From NCBI RefSeq assembly GCF_009856415.1, contig NZ_WMEZ01000003.1, positions 1 through 64,000 of the forward strand: a DNA stretch of 64,000 bases, in the 5' to 3' direction. Positions 33,737 to 42,721 of the stretch are shown in pieces; the first letter of the stretch is position 1; every line of letters begins with the position of its first letter. The position numbers and the translations under genes are program-made. The notes under the pieces are model-generated. The model was not told the origin of the DNA, did no database searches, and was given only the letters and a program-made list of their open reading frames with translations. The DNA comes from Halobacillus litoralis. Lineage in GTDB: Bacteria; Bacillota; Bacilli; Bacillales; Halobacillaceae.

Positions 33737-35680
33737 TCATAACCCCCTCGCTTTTTTCTCAGTGCGTTTGATTTCTTCCACCGGTACATAATAACCATCG
33801 TCATAATCGAAGGAACGACGGATCATCATGAACACGGCTCCGATCAGTCCGAAGACAGCGACATACATCCATTCGAAGACGAGACCGAAACTCGCAAGTC
33901 CAAGAAGAGCCATCATGATGAACGGCTGACCTGTGTAACTTGGCATGTGGATCGGTTTCACTTTATCTTCTTCAAACGTCGTCTTGCCCTCTTCTTTCAT
34001 ACGGATATATGGATCGATTTCATCGACATATGGAACCGTTGCAAAGTTGTAGTAAGGAACGGGTGTCGTTGTCGCCCATTCAAGCGTACGGCCGTTTCCA
34101 TTCCAGGAGTCGCCCGTTGCTTCGCGCTCGCTGTAACGGAAGCTGTAGTAAACGTTGTAAACGAATACGATGAAACCAAGTCCCATTCCGAAAGCACCGA
34201 CGGTTGAGATGACGTTCAATGGAAGCCACTCGGCGACGTTCGTGATGAACAAACGACGCGGCATGCCGTCAAGTCCTAGGAAATATTGTGGGAAGAAGCA
34301 GACATGGAAGCCGAAGAAGAACAACCAGAATGCCCATCTACCCAAACGCTCGTTCATCTTGTGACCGAACATTTTCGGATACCAGAACACAAGACCTGCG
34401 AAGCAGGCGAATACAGTACCTGCGATCAGCACGTAGTGGAAGTGCGCGATCAGGAAGTACGAGTTGTGGAACTGATAGTCCGCTGCCGCCATACCGAGCA
34501 TGACACCTGTGACACCACCAAGGATGAAACTTGGGATGAAAGCAAGGGACCAAAGCATCGGTACAGTGAACTCGATTTTCGATTTATACAAGGTCGCAAG
34601 CCAGTTGAAGATCTTCACTCCGGTCGGTACGGCGATCAACATCGTCGATACAGAGAAGACGGAGTTGACGAATGCGCCGGCACCCATCGTGAAGAAGTGG
34701 TGGACCCATACTAAGAAACTAAGCAATGCAATGACGATCATCGACCAAACCATCACATTGTAGCCGAATAGACGTTTTTTCGCGAATGTGGCGATGACTT
34801 CGGAGAAAATACCGAAGGCAGGAAGAATAACGATGTATACCTCCGGGTGTCCCCACATCCAGAACAGGTTCGCCCACATCATCGGCAGGCCTTCCCCTGT
34901 TAACGTAAAGAATTGTGCACCGAAAATACGGTCAATCGTAAGTAGTGCAAGAGCTACTGTCAAAATCGGGAACGCGAACACGATGATGAAACATGTCACC
35001 AATGTCGACCATGTGAAGATCGGCATATGGAAAAGCTTCATGCCAGGGGCACGCATTTTCAAAATCGTCACCATCAAGTTAATCCCTGTAGCAAGGGTAC
35101 CAATTCCTGATAGCTGCAGTCCCATCAAATAGAAGTTTTGTCCAGGTCCCGGGCTCATCGCTGCACCGGAAAGCGGGGTATAACTTGTCCACCCGGCATC
35201 CGGAGATCCTCCGATGACGAAGGAGATGTTGAAGAGCGCCATTCCGAAGAAGAAGGACCAGAAACTTAAGGCGTTCAAATATGGAAACGCGAAGTCACGC
35301 GCTCCGATTTGTAATGGAACGATGATGTTCATGAGTCCGATCAAGAACGGCATCGCCATGAAAATGATCATGATCGTTCCGTGCGTTGTGAAAATTTCGT
35401 TATAGTGCTGGGAGTTCAAGAATCCCAAATCAGGAAATGCCAGCTGCACCCTCATCATCATGGCGTCGACGCCACCACGGAATAACATGAGAAGGGCACT
35501 TAAAATATACATGACACCGATTTTCTTGTGGTCAACGGTCGTCAACCATTCGCTCCAGAGCCATTTCCATTTTTTGAAATACGTCAGAATGAAAAGGAGG
35601 GCGATCCCTACTAGGGCCATCGATACCATGGCACCATAGATGATCGGTTCACCGGTGACGAGAATATCTGTAATGTGCAT
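33737..35680 (-). CDS. qoxB: Cytochrome aa3 quinol oxidase subunit I
   Basis: A 647-residue heme-copper oxidase subunit I. The Cu-B and cross-linked tyrosine region is WMWGHPEVYIVILPAFGIFS, followed by HH in FLVWVHHFFTMG, and the heme ligands in HFHYVLIAG; an early FTTHGTIMIIF carries the other low-spin heme histidine. About 14-15 helices. It reduces oxygen with electrons from menaquinol and pumps protons. Central gene of the qox operon. Confidence 0.97.
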   Translation of the reverse strand: MHITDILVTGEPIIYGAMVSMALVGIALLFILTYFKKWKWLWSEWLTTVDHKKIGVMYILSALLMLFRGGVDAMMMRVQLAFPDLGFLNSQHYNEIFTTHGTIMIIFMAMPFLIGLMNIIVPLQIGARDFAFPYLNALSFWSFFFGMALFNISFVIGGSPDAGWTSYTPLSGAAMSPGPGQNFYLMGLQLSGIGTLATGINLMVTILKMRAPGMKLFHMPIFTWSTLVTCFIIVFAFPILTVALALLTIDRIFGAQFFTLTGEGLPMMWANLFWMWGHPEVYIVILPAFGIFSEVIATFAKKRLFGYNVMVWSMIVIALLSFLVWVHHFFTMGAGAFVNSVFSVSTMLIAVPTGVKIFNWLATLYKSKIEFTVPMLWSLAFIPSFILGGVTGVMLGMAAADYQFHNSYFLIAHFHYVLIAGTVFACFAGLVFWYPKMFGHKMNERLGRWAFWLFFFGFHVCFFPQYFLGLDGMPRRLFITNVAEWLPLNVISTVGAFGMGLGFIVFVYNVYYSFRYSEREATGDSWNGNGRTLEWATTTPVPYYNFATVPYVDEIDPYIRMKEEGKTTFEEDKVKPIHMPSYTGQPFIMMALLGLASFGLVFEWMYVAVFGLIGAVFMMIRRSFDYDDGYYVPVEEIKRTEKKARGL

Positions 35681-35704
35681 GTCTTCACCTGCTTTCTTTA
35701 CGTT

Positions 35705-36652
35705 CTATTGGAAGCTTTCTTGTTTTTCAATTTCATATAAATGAAGCTTCTCTTTGAATTGTTCACGGTACTTTTCAACGACGTAGCCCATATCTTCTCT
35801 CGTATGGTGCTTCACATAATCCAAGTGTGTGCTGGAATAGGATTGTACGTCGGTCATCCCAGGTGCAAGCAGCTCATCGTAACGTTCTGCTGTCAGCTCT
35901 GGAGCTTCATTTTTTATTTCCTCTGCCCACGTATTGAAATCTTCTTCGCTCTCGGCATAGACCTTGAACGTTTGAGCAGCAAAACCTTCCCCATTGAAGT
36001 TGGAGTTACGTCCATCGTAGACCCCTTCTTCATCGGCCTGCAGATACAATGTCGTCATCATACCGGCCATGTTGTACTTTTGACCGCCGAGTGCCGGAAT
36101 CCATAGCGCTGACATGGAATCTGCGGATGAGAGTCTGAATTCGATCGGACGGTCGGTCGGGATGTGTAAGTAGTTCACGGTTTCAATATCCTGTTCTGGA
36201 TAACTGAAGAACCATTTCCAATCCGCCGTTGTTGCGTAAACGACTAAAGGTTCCTTCTCCTCTTCACCTGCGGCAGGTTCCGGAGCTTTTTCCAAGTCGA
36301 ACAATGTCGTTACGGTCGGGATGGATAGAAGAATGACAATAATGAACGGAATAACCGTCCAGATGACCTCGATGGTCGTATTTCCATGCAAGTTCGGGTC
36401 ATAGTCACTTTCTTTACGTCCCGGTCGGTTCTCACGGTACTTGATGAGCATGTAGGCAAACAGTGCAAACACGACAACGATGATACCAAGCATGAACCAA
36501 AGGGAATATACAATCAGGTCATATTGACTTTGAGCGACCGGCCCTTTGGGATCGAGCACAGTCATTTCCAACTGCCCGCACCCGCTTAAGAAAAGAATCA
36601 AGCCGAGCGGCAGCAAACCTAACCATCTATTACGGAGATGTTTAGCTTTCAT
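35705..36652 (-). CDS. qoxA: Cytochrome aa3 quinol oxidase subunit II
   Basis: A 315-residue lipoprotein-type subunit II: signal peptide with lipobox LSGC (cysteine near residue 25), two helices (about 45-70 and 90-115), then the extracellular cupredoxin-like domain. The Cu-A ligands of cytochrome c oxidases are missing (no CxxxC-x3-H-type motif near the C-terminus), as expected for a quinol oxidase. The start at 36652 follows GGAGGGTT. First gene of the operon. Confidence 0.95.
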   Translation of the reverse strand: MKAKHLRNRWLGLLPLGLILFLSGCGQLEMTVLDPKGPVAQSQYDLIVYSLWFMLGIIVVVFALFAYMLIKYRENRPGRKESDYDPNLHGNTTIEVIWTVIPFIIVILLSIPTVTTLFDLEKAPEPAAGEEEKEPLVVYATTADWKWFFSYPEQDIETVNYLHIPTDRPIEFRLSSADSMSALWIPALGGQKYNMAGMMTTLYLQADEEGVYDGRNSNFNGEGFAAQTFKVYAESEEDFNTWAEEIKNEAPELTAERYDELLAPGMTDVQSYSSTHLDYVKHHTREDMGYVVEKYREQFKEKLHLYEIEKQESFQ

Positions 36653-37027
36653 GAATCTTAACCCTCCTATCAATCTGTTAAATTATAAGTATAAAACTCG
36701 GAAACTAGGAGCTGTTATACGTATCAGGGCTTGACTGATTATATCAGATTTTGCGTAATTAGAAATACATGTTCACAACTTTGTCATACATCGTTCACGA
36801 ACTTTTAATAAATCCGCCACATGATGGACGCTTTCAAGGAAATTACTAACAATTTAATAAAAAATAGGATAGGTCAGCAGGAAGGGATTGGCATTTTCAA
36901 ACGTCGAAAAAACGAGAACAATCGGGGATGGTGAGCTTCCCACTCCCCTTACCCTACTTCCAGATGTAACGAAACCCTTTTCAGCCAATACGGGGTTATA
37001 AACATTTCATCTTTTAGATAAAAAAAT
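36653..37027. other. qox promoter region and intergenic stretch
   Basis: Minus strand TATAAT (36738-36743) lies about 85 bp before qoxA, with a weak TTTCTA -35 16 bp upstream. Further up is AT-rich sequence, then 36885-36960 with GGGGATGGTGAGCTTCC, which shares GGTGAGCTTCC with the structured repeats at 11.7-12.1 kb and could be a decayed copy. No gene was seen. Confidence 0.45.
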
Positions 37028-37066
37028 AAGAACCTGTTTCACTATTGAAGTGAAACAGGTTCTTTA
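37028..37066. terminator. Terminator of the zinc-type dehydrogenase gene
   Basis: AAGAACCTGTTTCACT and AGTGAAACAGGTTCTT pair around ATTGA with A/T tracts on both sides; it follows the gene at 37084 on the minus strand. Confidence 0.9.
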
Positions 37067-37083
37067 TATGGATGAAACACCTT

Positions 37084-38118
37084 CTATGGAAGAAGAACGA
37101 TTTTTCCTTTTTTGCCCGATTCTTTGAAATACTGCTGAGCTTCTCTGGCTTCCTCTAATGGAAATGTCCGGTCAATCACAGGCTGTATTTTCTTTTCAGA
37201 AATCGCTTTTAACATCCGTTGGAATTCTTCACGTGTCCCGAGAACAGATCCATACATGGTGATATGTTTCAAATAAAGGGTACGGAAATCAAGTTCTGTT
37301 TTTTGACCACCCGAAGAGCCGGATGTGCAGAATTTGCCGCCCTTTTTAAGCACGGTTAGCGCTGTAGAGAACAGTGCGTCTCCAACGACGTCAAGCACGG
37401 TATCAATCGGACCACCGTTGGCAGCTAAAATTTCTTCTTCCAGGTTCTCAGATTTATAAGACAAAACGTGTGTCGCTCCGAGTTCCTTCATTCTCTCTTC
37501 CATACTCAAATCTCCGACGAGTGCAATGACGTCCGCTCCAAATACTTTTGATGCGATCTGGACATTAAGCGAACCTACCCCGCCGTTGGCTCCTGTGACC
37601 ATCACGGTTTCGCCCGGTTTCGGCTGCACTTGCTCGACCATATGCCAGGCGGTCATGCCACTGACGGAAAATACACAGCTTTCCGTGTAATCCTCAAGCG
37701 GCATATCAAAACAAAGTTCTGCCGGCCACACCACATATTCGGCATACCCACCATCATATTCTGAACCGATGAAGGACATGTCTTCCGAAATGTGTTCTTG
37801 TCCATCCGGGCCACTAGACGTGAATGGAAAAAGAACAACATCCTTGTCCATCATCGACTCATCCACTTGAGCACCGACCTGGACCACTTTTCCGGTAATA
37901 TCAGAACCCGGGGTACGCGGGAATTGAACGCCTTCCGGACGCCAGCCTGACTTGCCGCCTTGTCCGTAAGCCCCTTCCCTCATCCAGATTTCTGTATTAT
38001 TGATGGCACAGGCTTTAACCTGGACGAGCACTTCATTTTCTTTCGGCTCCGGGGTAGGAATGTCTGCCAGCTTTAACTGATCCACATCGCCATACCCGGT
38101 TACTTGAACAGCTTTCAT
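37084..38118 (-). CDS. Medium-chain dehydrogenase/quinone oxidoreductase-like protein
   Basis: A 344-residue MDR protein. The N-terminal GroES-like domain has KACAINNTEIWMREGAYG in place of the CGxCGxD catalytic-zinc motif and PGSD in place of GHE, so it is closer to quinone oxidoreductases than to zinc alcohol dehydrogenases. The Rossmann part has VMVTGANGGVGSLNVQIASK (about 170-190), the NADPH-binding GxGxxG variant. Likely an NADPH-dependent reductase of activated carbonyls or quinones. Monocistronic. Confidence 0.85.
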   Translation of the reverse strand: MKAVQVTGYGDVDQLKLADIPTPEPKENEVLVQVKACAINNTEIWMREGAYGQGGKSGWRPEGVQFPRTPGSDITGKVVQVGAQVDESMMDKDVVLFPFTSSGPDGQEHISEDMSFIGSEYDGGYAEYVVWPAELCFDMPLEDYTESCVFSVSGMTAWHMVEQVQPKPGETVMVTGANGGVGSLNVQIASKVFGADVIALVGDLSMEERMKELGATHVLSYKSENLEEEILAANGGPIDTVLDVVGDALFSTALTVLKKGGKFCTSGSSGGQKTELDFRTLYLKHITMYGSVLGTREEFQRMLKAISEKKIQPVIDRTFPLEEAREAQQYFKESGKKGKIVLLP

Positions 38119-38219
38119 CTCGAGGCACCTCTTTCCGATTCGCTTTTCTCAACTAATATGCGACATTCATCATAAGGTTATTCAATGTTCTCATCAAGTG
38201 ATCGGCTCACAACCTTCAT

Positions 38220-38660
38220 TCAGGAATCGATGATCGGCAGGTAGACCTCGACATCTTCGCTATTTTCCGTTGGGTGATACGTTTCTACAATATAAGTCAG
38301 CCAATCACGCGTGAGTTTATGTTCAGATGTCCACTGCCCTACTTCTTTATAAAGGATGTCAACGTGATCGATGGACCCTCTAGCCGAGACATATGTGCCG
38401 GAAACCTCCAAATATTCCATCCCTTTAGGCACATGGCTTGGCTTATCTTTAACCAGCACCCCTACATAATAGTGACCCTCGAGGTGACCTTCTCCCATCT
38501 TTGGCTCAAAGAGGGCAATTTCGGTATTGGTATGATGTTCGATTTCCCTTGTCCGATGCAAAAGCTGACGGGCAAATTCCGGGACTTCAGTTGCAAAATT
38601 TTTAAAAGCACCATGGCCCTTGATGCCGACAATTTGAAAGGTGCGATTGATTGTTTGCAT
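38220..38660 (-). CDS. GyrI-like small-molecule-binding protein
   Basis: A 146-residue stand-alone GyrI-like (AraC effector-binding) domain: FQIVGIKGHGAFKNF at the start, EGHYYVGVLVKDKPSHVPKG in the middle and a C-terminal DVEVYLPIID. Such proteins bind or hydrolyse small hydrophobic compounds or modulate targets; no DNA-binding part is present. GGAGAG precedes the ATG. Confidence 0.78.
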   Translation of the reverse strand: MQTINRTFQIVGIKGHGAFKNFATEVPEFARQLLHRTREIEHHTNTEIALFEPKMGEGHLEGHYYVGVLVKDKPSHVPKGMEYLEVSGTYVSARGSIDHVDILYKEVGQWTSEHKLTRDWLTYIVETYHPTENSEDVEVYLPIIDS

Positions 38661-38700
38661 GGTAGAACTCTCCGTTCTGAAGGAACCGTATGGCCATCGC

Positions 38701-39126
38701 CTAGAGTTTCTTCATTAAATAGTAGTGTTTAAACTCTTTTCCGACATGATTCAGTACCCCAAACTCGTGATATCCATGCTTTTTGTAAAAATCCAGCGCT
38801 TGAAAGCTGAGAGTATCCACTTTGATAAAATCGCATTCCTTTTTCCTTGCGATTCGTTCTGCTTCCATTAATAACTTTGTTCCATGCCCGGACCCGCGAA
38901 ACTCTTCGTCCATCATAAGGGTGTGGATCTCTAGCCAGTTCCAGCAGATTTCACCGAGAAGACCTCCACGTACATATTCATCTGCGTCTTTTACATAAAG
39001 CTGGACTTCCTCATACCGACCTCTCAGGTCTTCCGGAAAGTGCTTCAAGTTGTATTCGTACAATTGTTGATCGATTTTGTCTTTGTTCTTTCTTTGGTGT
39101 TCCCATGATATTTTCAGTTCCATCAT
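38701..39126 (-). CDS. GNAT-family N-acetyltransferase
   Basis: A 141-residue GNAT protein with the acetyl-CoA loop DEEFRGSGHGTKLLMEAERI (R/Q-x-x-G-x-G/A) and the C-terminal ALDFYKKHGYHEFGVL. The start at 39126 (or 39123) follows GAGGGATGGAG; the longer frame lacks a site. The substrate is unknown. Confidence 0.83.
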   Translation of the reverse strand: MMELKISWEHQRKNKDKIDQQLYEYNLKHFPEDLRGRYEEVQLYVKDADEYVRGGLLGEICWNWLEIHTLMMDEEFRGSGHGTKLLMEAERIARKKECDFIKVDTLSFQALDFYKKHGYHEFGVLNHVGKEFKHYYLMKKL

Positions 39127-39215
39127 TTCTCCATCCCTCGATTCACATTGAGACGAGTTTCTTCCATTAATAATCTTTGGGACGATGTCCATGGTAGATC
39201 GCGCCTTCCGCTTTA

Positions 39216-39716
39216 TTAATGGGAATCGACATATCGCCTTTCTTCCTTTTTTCTTAACCTTTGGTTAGCTGAAGCTGTGTAGGGTTGGACAGGGACATGC
39301 TGGTAGGCTTTGGCGAGACCAAACAAGGGCATATTTCCGTATATGACTTCATGCTCCCCGTCCTTCACTTTGTACGTTTCATGATAGATGCCGACAGCCG
39401 AGTTATCCTTCACTTTTCGATTGAAGTTTCTCCACGCCTTCAAATGCTTCGGGGCTTTGGCATAAGCATATAGCTCATCTTCCGACCGCCAATATTGGAT
39501 CATCAATGTTGTTTTGAGATTGAAGAAGTTTTCCGCGGAGAAGAATCCATTGTCTTTCTGTGAATAAAGTTCCTGAACCATTGGAGGCATGGCAAGTAAG
39601 ACCGGGAGCCATTTATGGACAGCCCACCACTTGTTTACCCTCATCCCGATTAAAAACACGACAACCTCATCATCAGCTTCTGCTGTATAACGACCTGGGA
39701 ATACTTTAGCAGCCAT
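39216..39716 (-). CDS. DUF4188 family protein
   Basis: A 166-residue protein of the DUF4188 type: FLIGMRVNKWWAVHKWLPVL, then MPPMVQELYSQKDNGFFSAE and IQYWRSEDELYAYAK, ending in a basic tail. The fold is probably a ferredoxin-like heme-degrading or monooxygenase-type (dimeric alpha-beta barrel) domain, by analogy. AAAGGAGGAAG precedes the ATG and overlaps the end of a decayed gene. Confidence 0.75.
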   Translation of the reverse strand: MAAKVFPGRYTAEADDEVVVFLIGMRVNKWWAVHKWLPVLLAMPPMVQELYSQKDNGFFSAENFFNLKTTLMIQYWRSEDELYAYAKAPKHLKAWRNFNRKVKDNSAVGIYHETYKVKDGEHEVIYGNMPLFGLAKAYQHVPVQPYTASANQRLRKKEERRYVDSH

Positions 39717-39729
39717 CTGCTTCCTCCTT

Positions 39730-39912
39730 TTATGTAAAACGCGCCATCAATAGCGTCGAATAATAATTCCCATCAGAAGGCCGCTTGCCTATTTTCAGCT
39801 CCCCTTCCACCTCAAAACCAAAACGCTGATACATCTCAATCGCTTTCAGTCCAGATTACGAACAGCGTAAGTACAACTCTCCATCCATGCACCACACCCT
39901 GCCACTGTCTTA
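39730..39912 (-). pseudogene. Remnant of a GNAT acetyltransferase joined to another gene tail
   Basis: The minus strand encodes SGLKAIEMYQRFGFEVEGEL and goes on to NYYSTLLMARFT before a stop at 39730, the exact C-terminal end of a GNAT enzyme. Just upstream in the same frame is a TAA stop preceded by DSGRVWCMDGELYLRCS, which looks like the tail of a different protein. No start codon or ribosome site supports either piece, so a deletion seems to have joined two gene ends. Confidence 0.65.
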
Positions 39913-39969
39913 GAATTCTAAATATTCCCTTTATTATATCATGATTTGTAAACGATTATAGGGATGGAA

Positions 39970-40016
39970 GAAAAAGTAAGACCTGGTCACCCAAGAATTG
40001 GGTGACCAGGTCTTAC
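39970..40016 (-). terminator. Terminator of the carnitine catabolic operon
   Basis: GTAAGACCTGGTCACCC and its inverse at 40000-40016 form a 17-bp perfect stem around a short loop; the minus strand then has a T-run. Confidence 0.92.
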
Positions 40017-40029
40017 AGATAATTCCATA

Positions 40030-40497
40030 TTACTTCCTACGAATGCCGATTGTGCGCCCGACTTGTTTGGGTTGTTCTTGAGCAGATGTCTTATCGTGCT
40101 CTGCTTTCACTTTCTCGGATACTTCATCAGGAAATGGTGCAGGGCGTCCTTCGTTCTGATCGATGCCCATCAGCATTTCCTCAAGTGTCGCAACGACTTC
40201 CCCGTCAGCATTGTGCATCGTCAGAAACAGATGGATACGCTTCGCATCAAAGTCCAAGACGCGGGCGGAGACTTCAAAAGCTGCCCCTTCATGCATCTCT
40301 TTCAAGTAGCACGTATGCGTCTCCAATGTGAAAATCGTGTACTGGAACTGCTCGCGCCCTTTTTCATCAAGACCAATCCAATCGATAAACGCGTCTGTAG
40401 CAAGACTAAAGGCACGATTGTACTCAGCATCGTTCATGTGCCCGTTATAATCGACCCAGTCGCTCAGAACGGTCTGTTTGTAAGAAAAGGATGACAC
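40030..40497 (-). CDS. Thioesterase of the carnitine pathway (hotdog fold)
   Basis: A 155-residue hotdog-fold thioesterase: SDWVDYNGHMNDAEYNRAFS is the 4-hydroxybenzoyl-CoA thioesterase-type active-site region (D and N near residues 15-20). It starts at GTG 40497, with GGAGGGG 6 bases upstream; the longer frame would run into the dehydrogenase gene. From its place behind carnitine dehydrogenase and the BKACE lyase it most likely hydrolyses betainyl-CoA to glycine betaine, as reported for the bacterial carnitine pathway. Confidence 0.85.
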   Translation of the reverse strand: MSSFSYKQTVLSDWVDYNGHMNDAEYNRAFSLATDAFIDWIGLDEKGREQFQYTIFTLETHTCYLKEMHEGAAFEVSARVLDFDAKRIHLFLTMHNADGEVVATLEEMLMGIDQNEGRPAPFPDEVSEKVKAEHDKTSAQEQPKQVGRTIGIRRK

Positions 40498-40510
40498 AAA
40501 AACCCCTCCT

Positions 40511-41464
40511 TTACGCTTTTGTTTTTTCTGTTTCTTTTGGCCAGTATTCCTGGACAAGATCATACAAACGGATCAGGAATTCGTTACGGTTCTGATCGAG
40601 TTCAGACATGCTCATGCCGTTCGCCTGCTCTTCACAACCGGACACGACCCTGTCGTACAACTCATCCGTTAATTCCGGCGCTTCAAGCTTCGTCCACGGC
40701 TTCTTCAATGCCGGGCCGAACTGTTTCAACATGTGACGCATGCCGCCTTCTCCGCCAGCCAGATGGAACGTGAGGAACGGTCCGTACTGCGCATAGCGCA
40801 TGCCCGCCCCATGGGTGAAGGCTTTGTCCACTTCCTCTGTCGTTGCGATGCCTTCATTGACGATATGCAGGGATTCTCTCCAAATCGCTTCGATCAGTCG
40901 GTCAGCGATGTGACCTTCAATCTCATGACGGACAAGCAAGACACTCATATTCAAGCTCTCATAAAATGCCTTCGCTTTGTCTACGTTCTCCGTCGTCGTC
41001 TGTTTTCCTGCCACGACTTCCACAAGAGGAAGAATGTACACAGGATGGAACGGGTGCGCAACGACAACACGTTCCGGATGCTGCAAGTTCGCCTGCAGTT
41101 CGGAAGGCATAATCCCTGACGTACTGGATCCGATCAGGGCATCAGGTTTTGCATGCTGATCGATGTTCTTCAGGACCGTCTGCTTCAACTCTTCCACTTC
41201 CGGTACGTTTTCCTGGATAAAGTCCGCATCCTTCACGGCATCCGCCAATTCTTTTTCAAACGTTAAGCGATCTTTGGATGCACCTTCTGCAAGCCCAAGC
41301 GCTTCCACATAGGGCCACGCCTGCTCCACCGCACGGCGCATGCGCTCTTCTGCTCCTTCTGCTGGATCTGTCGCGACGACGTCATACCCTTGTGCAAGCA
41401 TGCGGGCGATCCAGCCGTTTCCGATGACTCCTGTGCCGACGACGGCTACTTTTTGTACGGTCAT
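40511..41464 (-). CDS. lcdH: L-carnitine dehydrogenase
   Basis: A 317-residue 3-hydroxyacyl-CoA dehydrogenase-like enzyme with VAVVGTGVIGNGWIARMLAQ as NAD-binding motif, then SSTSGIMPSEL and VVAHPFHPVYILPLVEVVAG with the catalytic histidine. The C-terminal domain has the family's EGHIADRLIEAIWRE. Length and context match L-carnitine 3-dehydrogenase, which oxidises carnitine to 3-dehydrocarnitine with NAD. It lies two bases behind the BKACE gene and just before the thioesterase. Confidence 0.9.
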   Translation of the reverse strand: MTVQKVAVVGTGVIGNGWIARMLAQGYDVVATDPAEGAEERMRRAVEQAWPYVEALGLAEGASKDRLTFEKELADAVKDADFIQENVPEVEELKQTVLKNIDQHAKPDALIGSSTSGIMPSELQANLQHPERVVVAHPFHPVYILPLVEVVAGKQTTTENVDKAKAFYESLNMSVLLVRHEIEGHIADRLIEAIWRESLHIVNEGIATTEEVDKAFTHGAGMRYAQYGPFLTFHLAGGEGGMRHMLKQFGPALKKPWTKLEAPELTDELYDRVVSGCEEQANGMSMSELDQNRNEFLIRLYDLVQEYWPKETEKTKA

Positions 41465-41466
41465 GA

Positions 41467-42357
41467 TTACTTCCCTCCGTGTGGATTTCTAAGATTGTAG
41501 TATTCACGTGCTTCCTGTGGCGTCATTGGCTCAAGGTCAAGGCCGCGGAGCATGGTCACTGCTTTGTCGACAAGTTGTTCGTTTCGGGCTACCACACCTT
41601 TAGATAGGTAGATATTATCCTCAAGACCCACACGAATATTTCCGCCAAGCATCGCCGCTTGAGACGCCATCGGCATTTGCATACGGCCAATGCCGAACGC
41701 GGACCAGTGCGCTTTCTCTGGAATACGGTTCTTCATATAGAGCATCGTTTCCGCATCTGCTGCTGCTCCCCACGGAATGCCCAGGCAGAATTGATACATC
41801 GGATCGCCATCGATCAATCCTTCTTCCACCAATTGATTGGCAAAACGGATGTGCCCGGTATCGAAGCATTCAAGTTCCGGCTTCACACCACTTTCCTGAA
41901 TCAATTTCGCTTGATCTCGAAGCCAGTCGGTCGGGCTCATGTAAATCATGTTGCCGAAGTTCGTACTTCCACAGTCCAGCGTGCACATTTCCGGCAAAAG
42001 TTCTCCCACTGGTTCATGACGCTCCGCCGGTGTTTGGATGTCTGTCCCATCGCCACCAGCTGCCGGTGTATTCAAACTCGGAATAAAATCACCGCCGCCT
42101 CCGGACGTGATGTTAATGATGACATCCGTTTCTGATTCACGGATGCGATCGACGATTTCACGGTAGTGCTCCAAGTTATGACTGATCCCACCCGTTTTCG
42201 GATCACGGGCATGGACATGAGCAACCGTCGCTCCTGCTTTAGCCGATTCAATCGCAGATTCCGCAATCTCTTTCGGTGTTACAGGTACATGTGGATTTTT
42301 CTTCATTGTATCTCCCGCTCCTGTCACGGCAGATGTCAGCAATACTTTATTTTTCAT
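41467..42357 (-). CDS. BKACE-family 3-dehydrocarnitine cleavage enzyme
   Basis: A 296-residue beta-keto acid cleavage enzyme (formerly DUF849): TSAVTGAGDTMKKNPHVPVT, then VAHVHARDPKTG with metal-binding histidines, and a later GSTNFGNMIYMSP. Family enzymes move the acetyl part of a beta-keto acid onto acetyl-CoA. Here the expected reaction is 3-dehydrocarnitine plus acetyl-CoA to acetoacetate plus betainyl-CoA. GGAGG precedes the ATG. First gene of the three-gene catabolic operon, divergent from the BCCT transporter. Confidence 0.9.
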   Translation of the reverse strand: MKNKVLLTSAVTGAGDTMKKNPHVPVTPKEIAESAIESAKAGATVAHVHARDPKTGGISHNLEHYREIVDRIRESETDVIINITSGGGGDFIPSLNTPAAGGDGTDIQTPAERHEPVGELLPEMCTLDCGSTNFGNMIYMSPTDWLRDQAKLIQESGVKPELECFDTGHIRFANQLVEEGLIDGDPMYQFCLGIPWGAAADAETMLYMKNRIPEKAHWSAFGIGRMQMPMASQAAMLGGNIRVGLEDNIYLSKGVVARNEQLVDKAVTMLRGLDLEPMTPQEAREYYNLRNPHGGK

Positions 42358-42401
42358 TCCAAAGGTCCTCCTTTGAATTTGTTTGTTTCATCAACCAGCA
42401 C

Positions 42402-42424
42402 AAACTATACCATCTGGACTGTTT
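42402..42424. promoter_or_regulatory. Operator 1 of the carnitine regulon
   Basis: A 23-bp site with core ACTATACCATCTGGACTG that appears again, inverted, at 42651-42673 (19 of 23 identical by my count). The two half-sites AAACTRTAC and G(G/T)AC-GTTT are roughly palindromic, as for TetR-type operators. It is 45 bp before the BKACE start. Confidence 0.75.
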
Positions 42425-42650
42425 AGTTTCAAATGCTTTTTATGGATTTTTCTTTAAAACCTTTTTTCTTCCCCTATAGGAGGGACATCAACGAATCAGT
42501 TATTGAAGCAATTTCTACTTTTCACAGTAAATGAACAGTCATCAAAGCGCAAAACATACGAAAATCAGTGAAATATAACTTCCCATCCTATCATTCCTTG
42601 AATATGGCTTTATATTCTCCCATTTGCACCCTTATCCATGTTTTGAAACA
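42425..42650. other. Divergent promoter region between catabolic operon and BCCT gene
   Basis: AT-rich sequence without a gene, flanked by two matching operators. No single SigA promoter stands out enough to call. Confidence 0.4.
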
Positions 42651-42673
42651 AAACCGTCCAGATTGTACAGTTT
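42651..42673. promoter_or_regulatory. Operator 2 of the carnitine regulon
   Basis: Inverse copy of the site at 42402-42424, reading AAACCGTCCAGATTGTACAG and three more bases on the plus strand, 49 bp before the BCCT start. The pair frames the divergent region, so one TetR-type repressor can control both directions. Confidence 0.75.
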
Positions 42674-42721
42674 AAAAAGTCACATACGAAACAACCGCAT
42701 TAGAATAAAGGAGGAATAGCC

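Noticed and set aside
36653-36830. Rex or CcpA site upstream of qoxA
   Set aside because: TTGTGAAC and TGAAAGCG fragments occur, but the second halves do not match the consensus.
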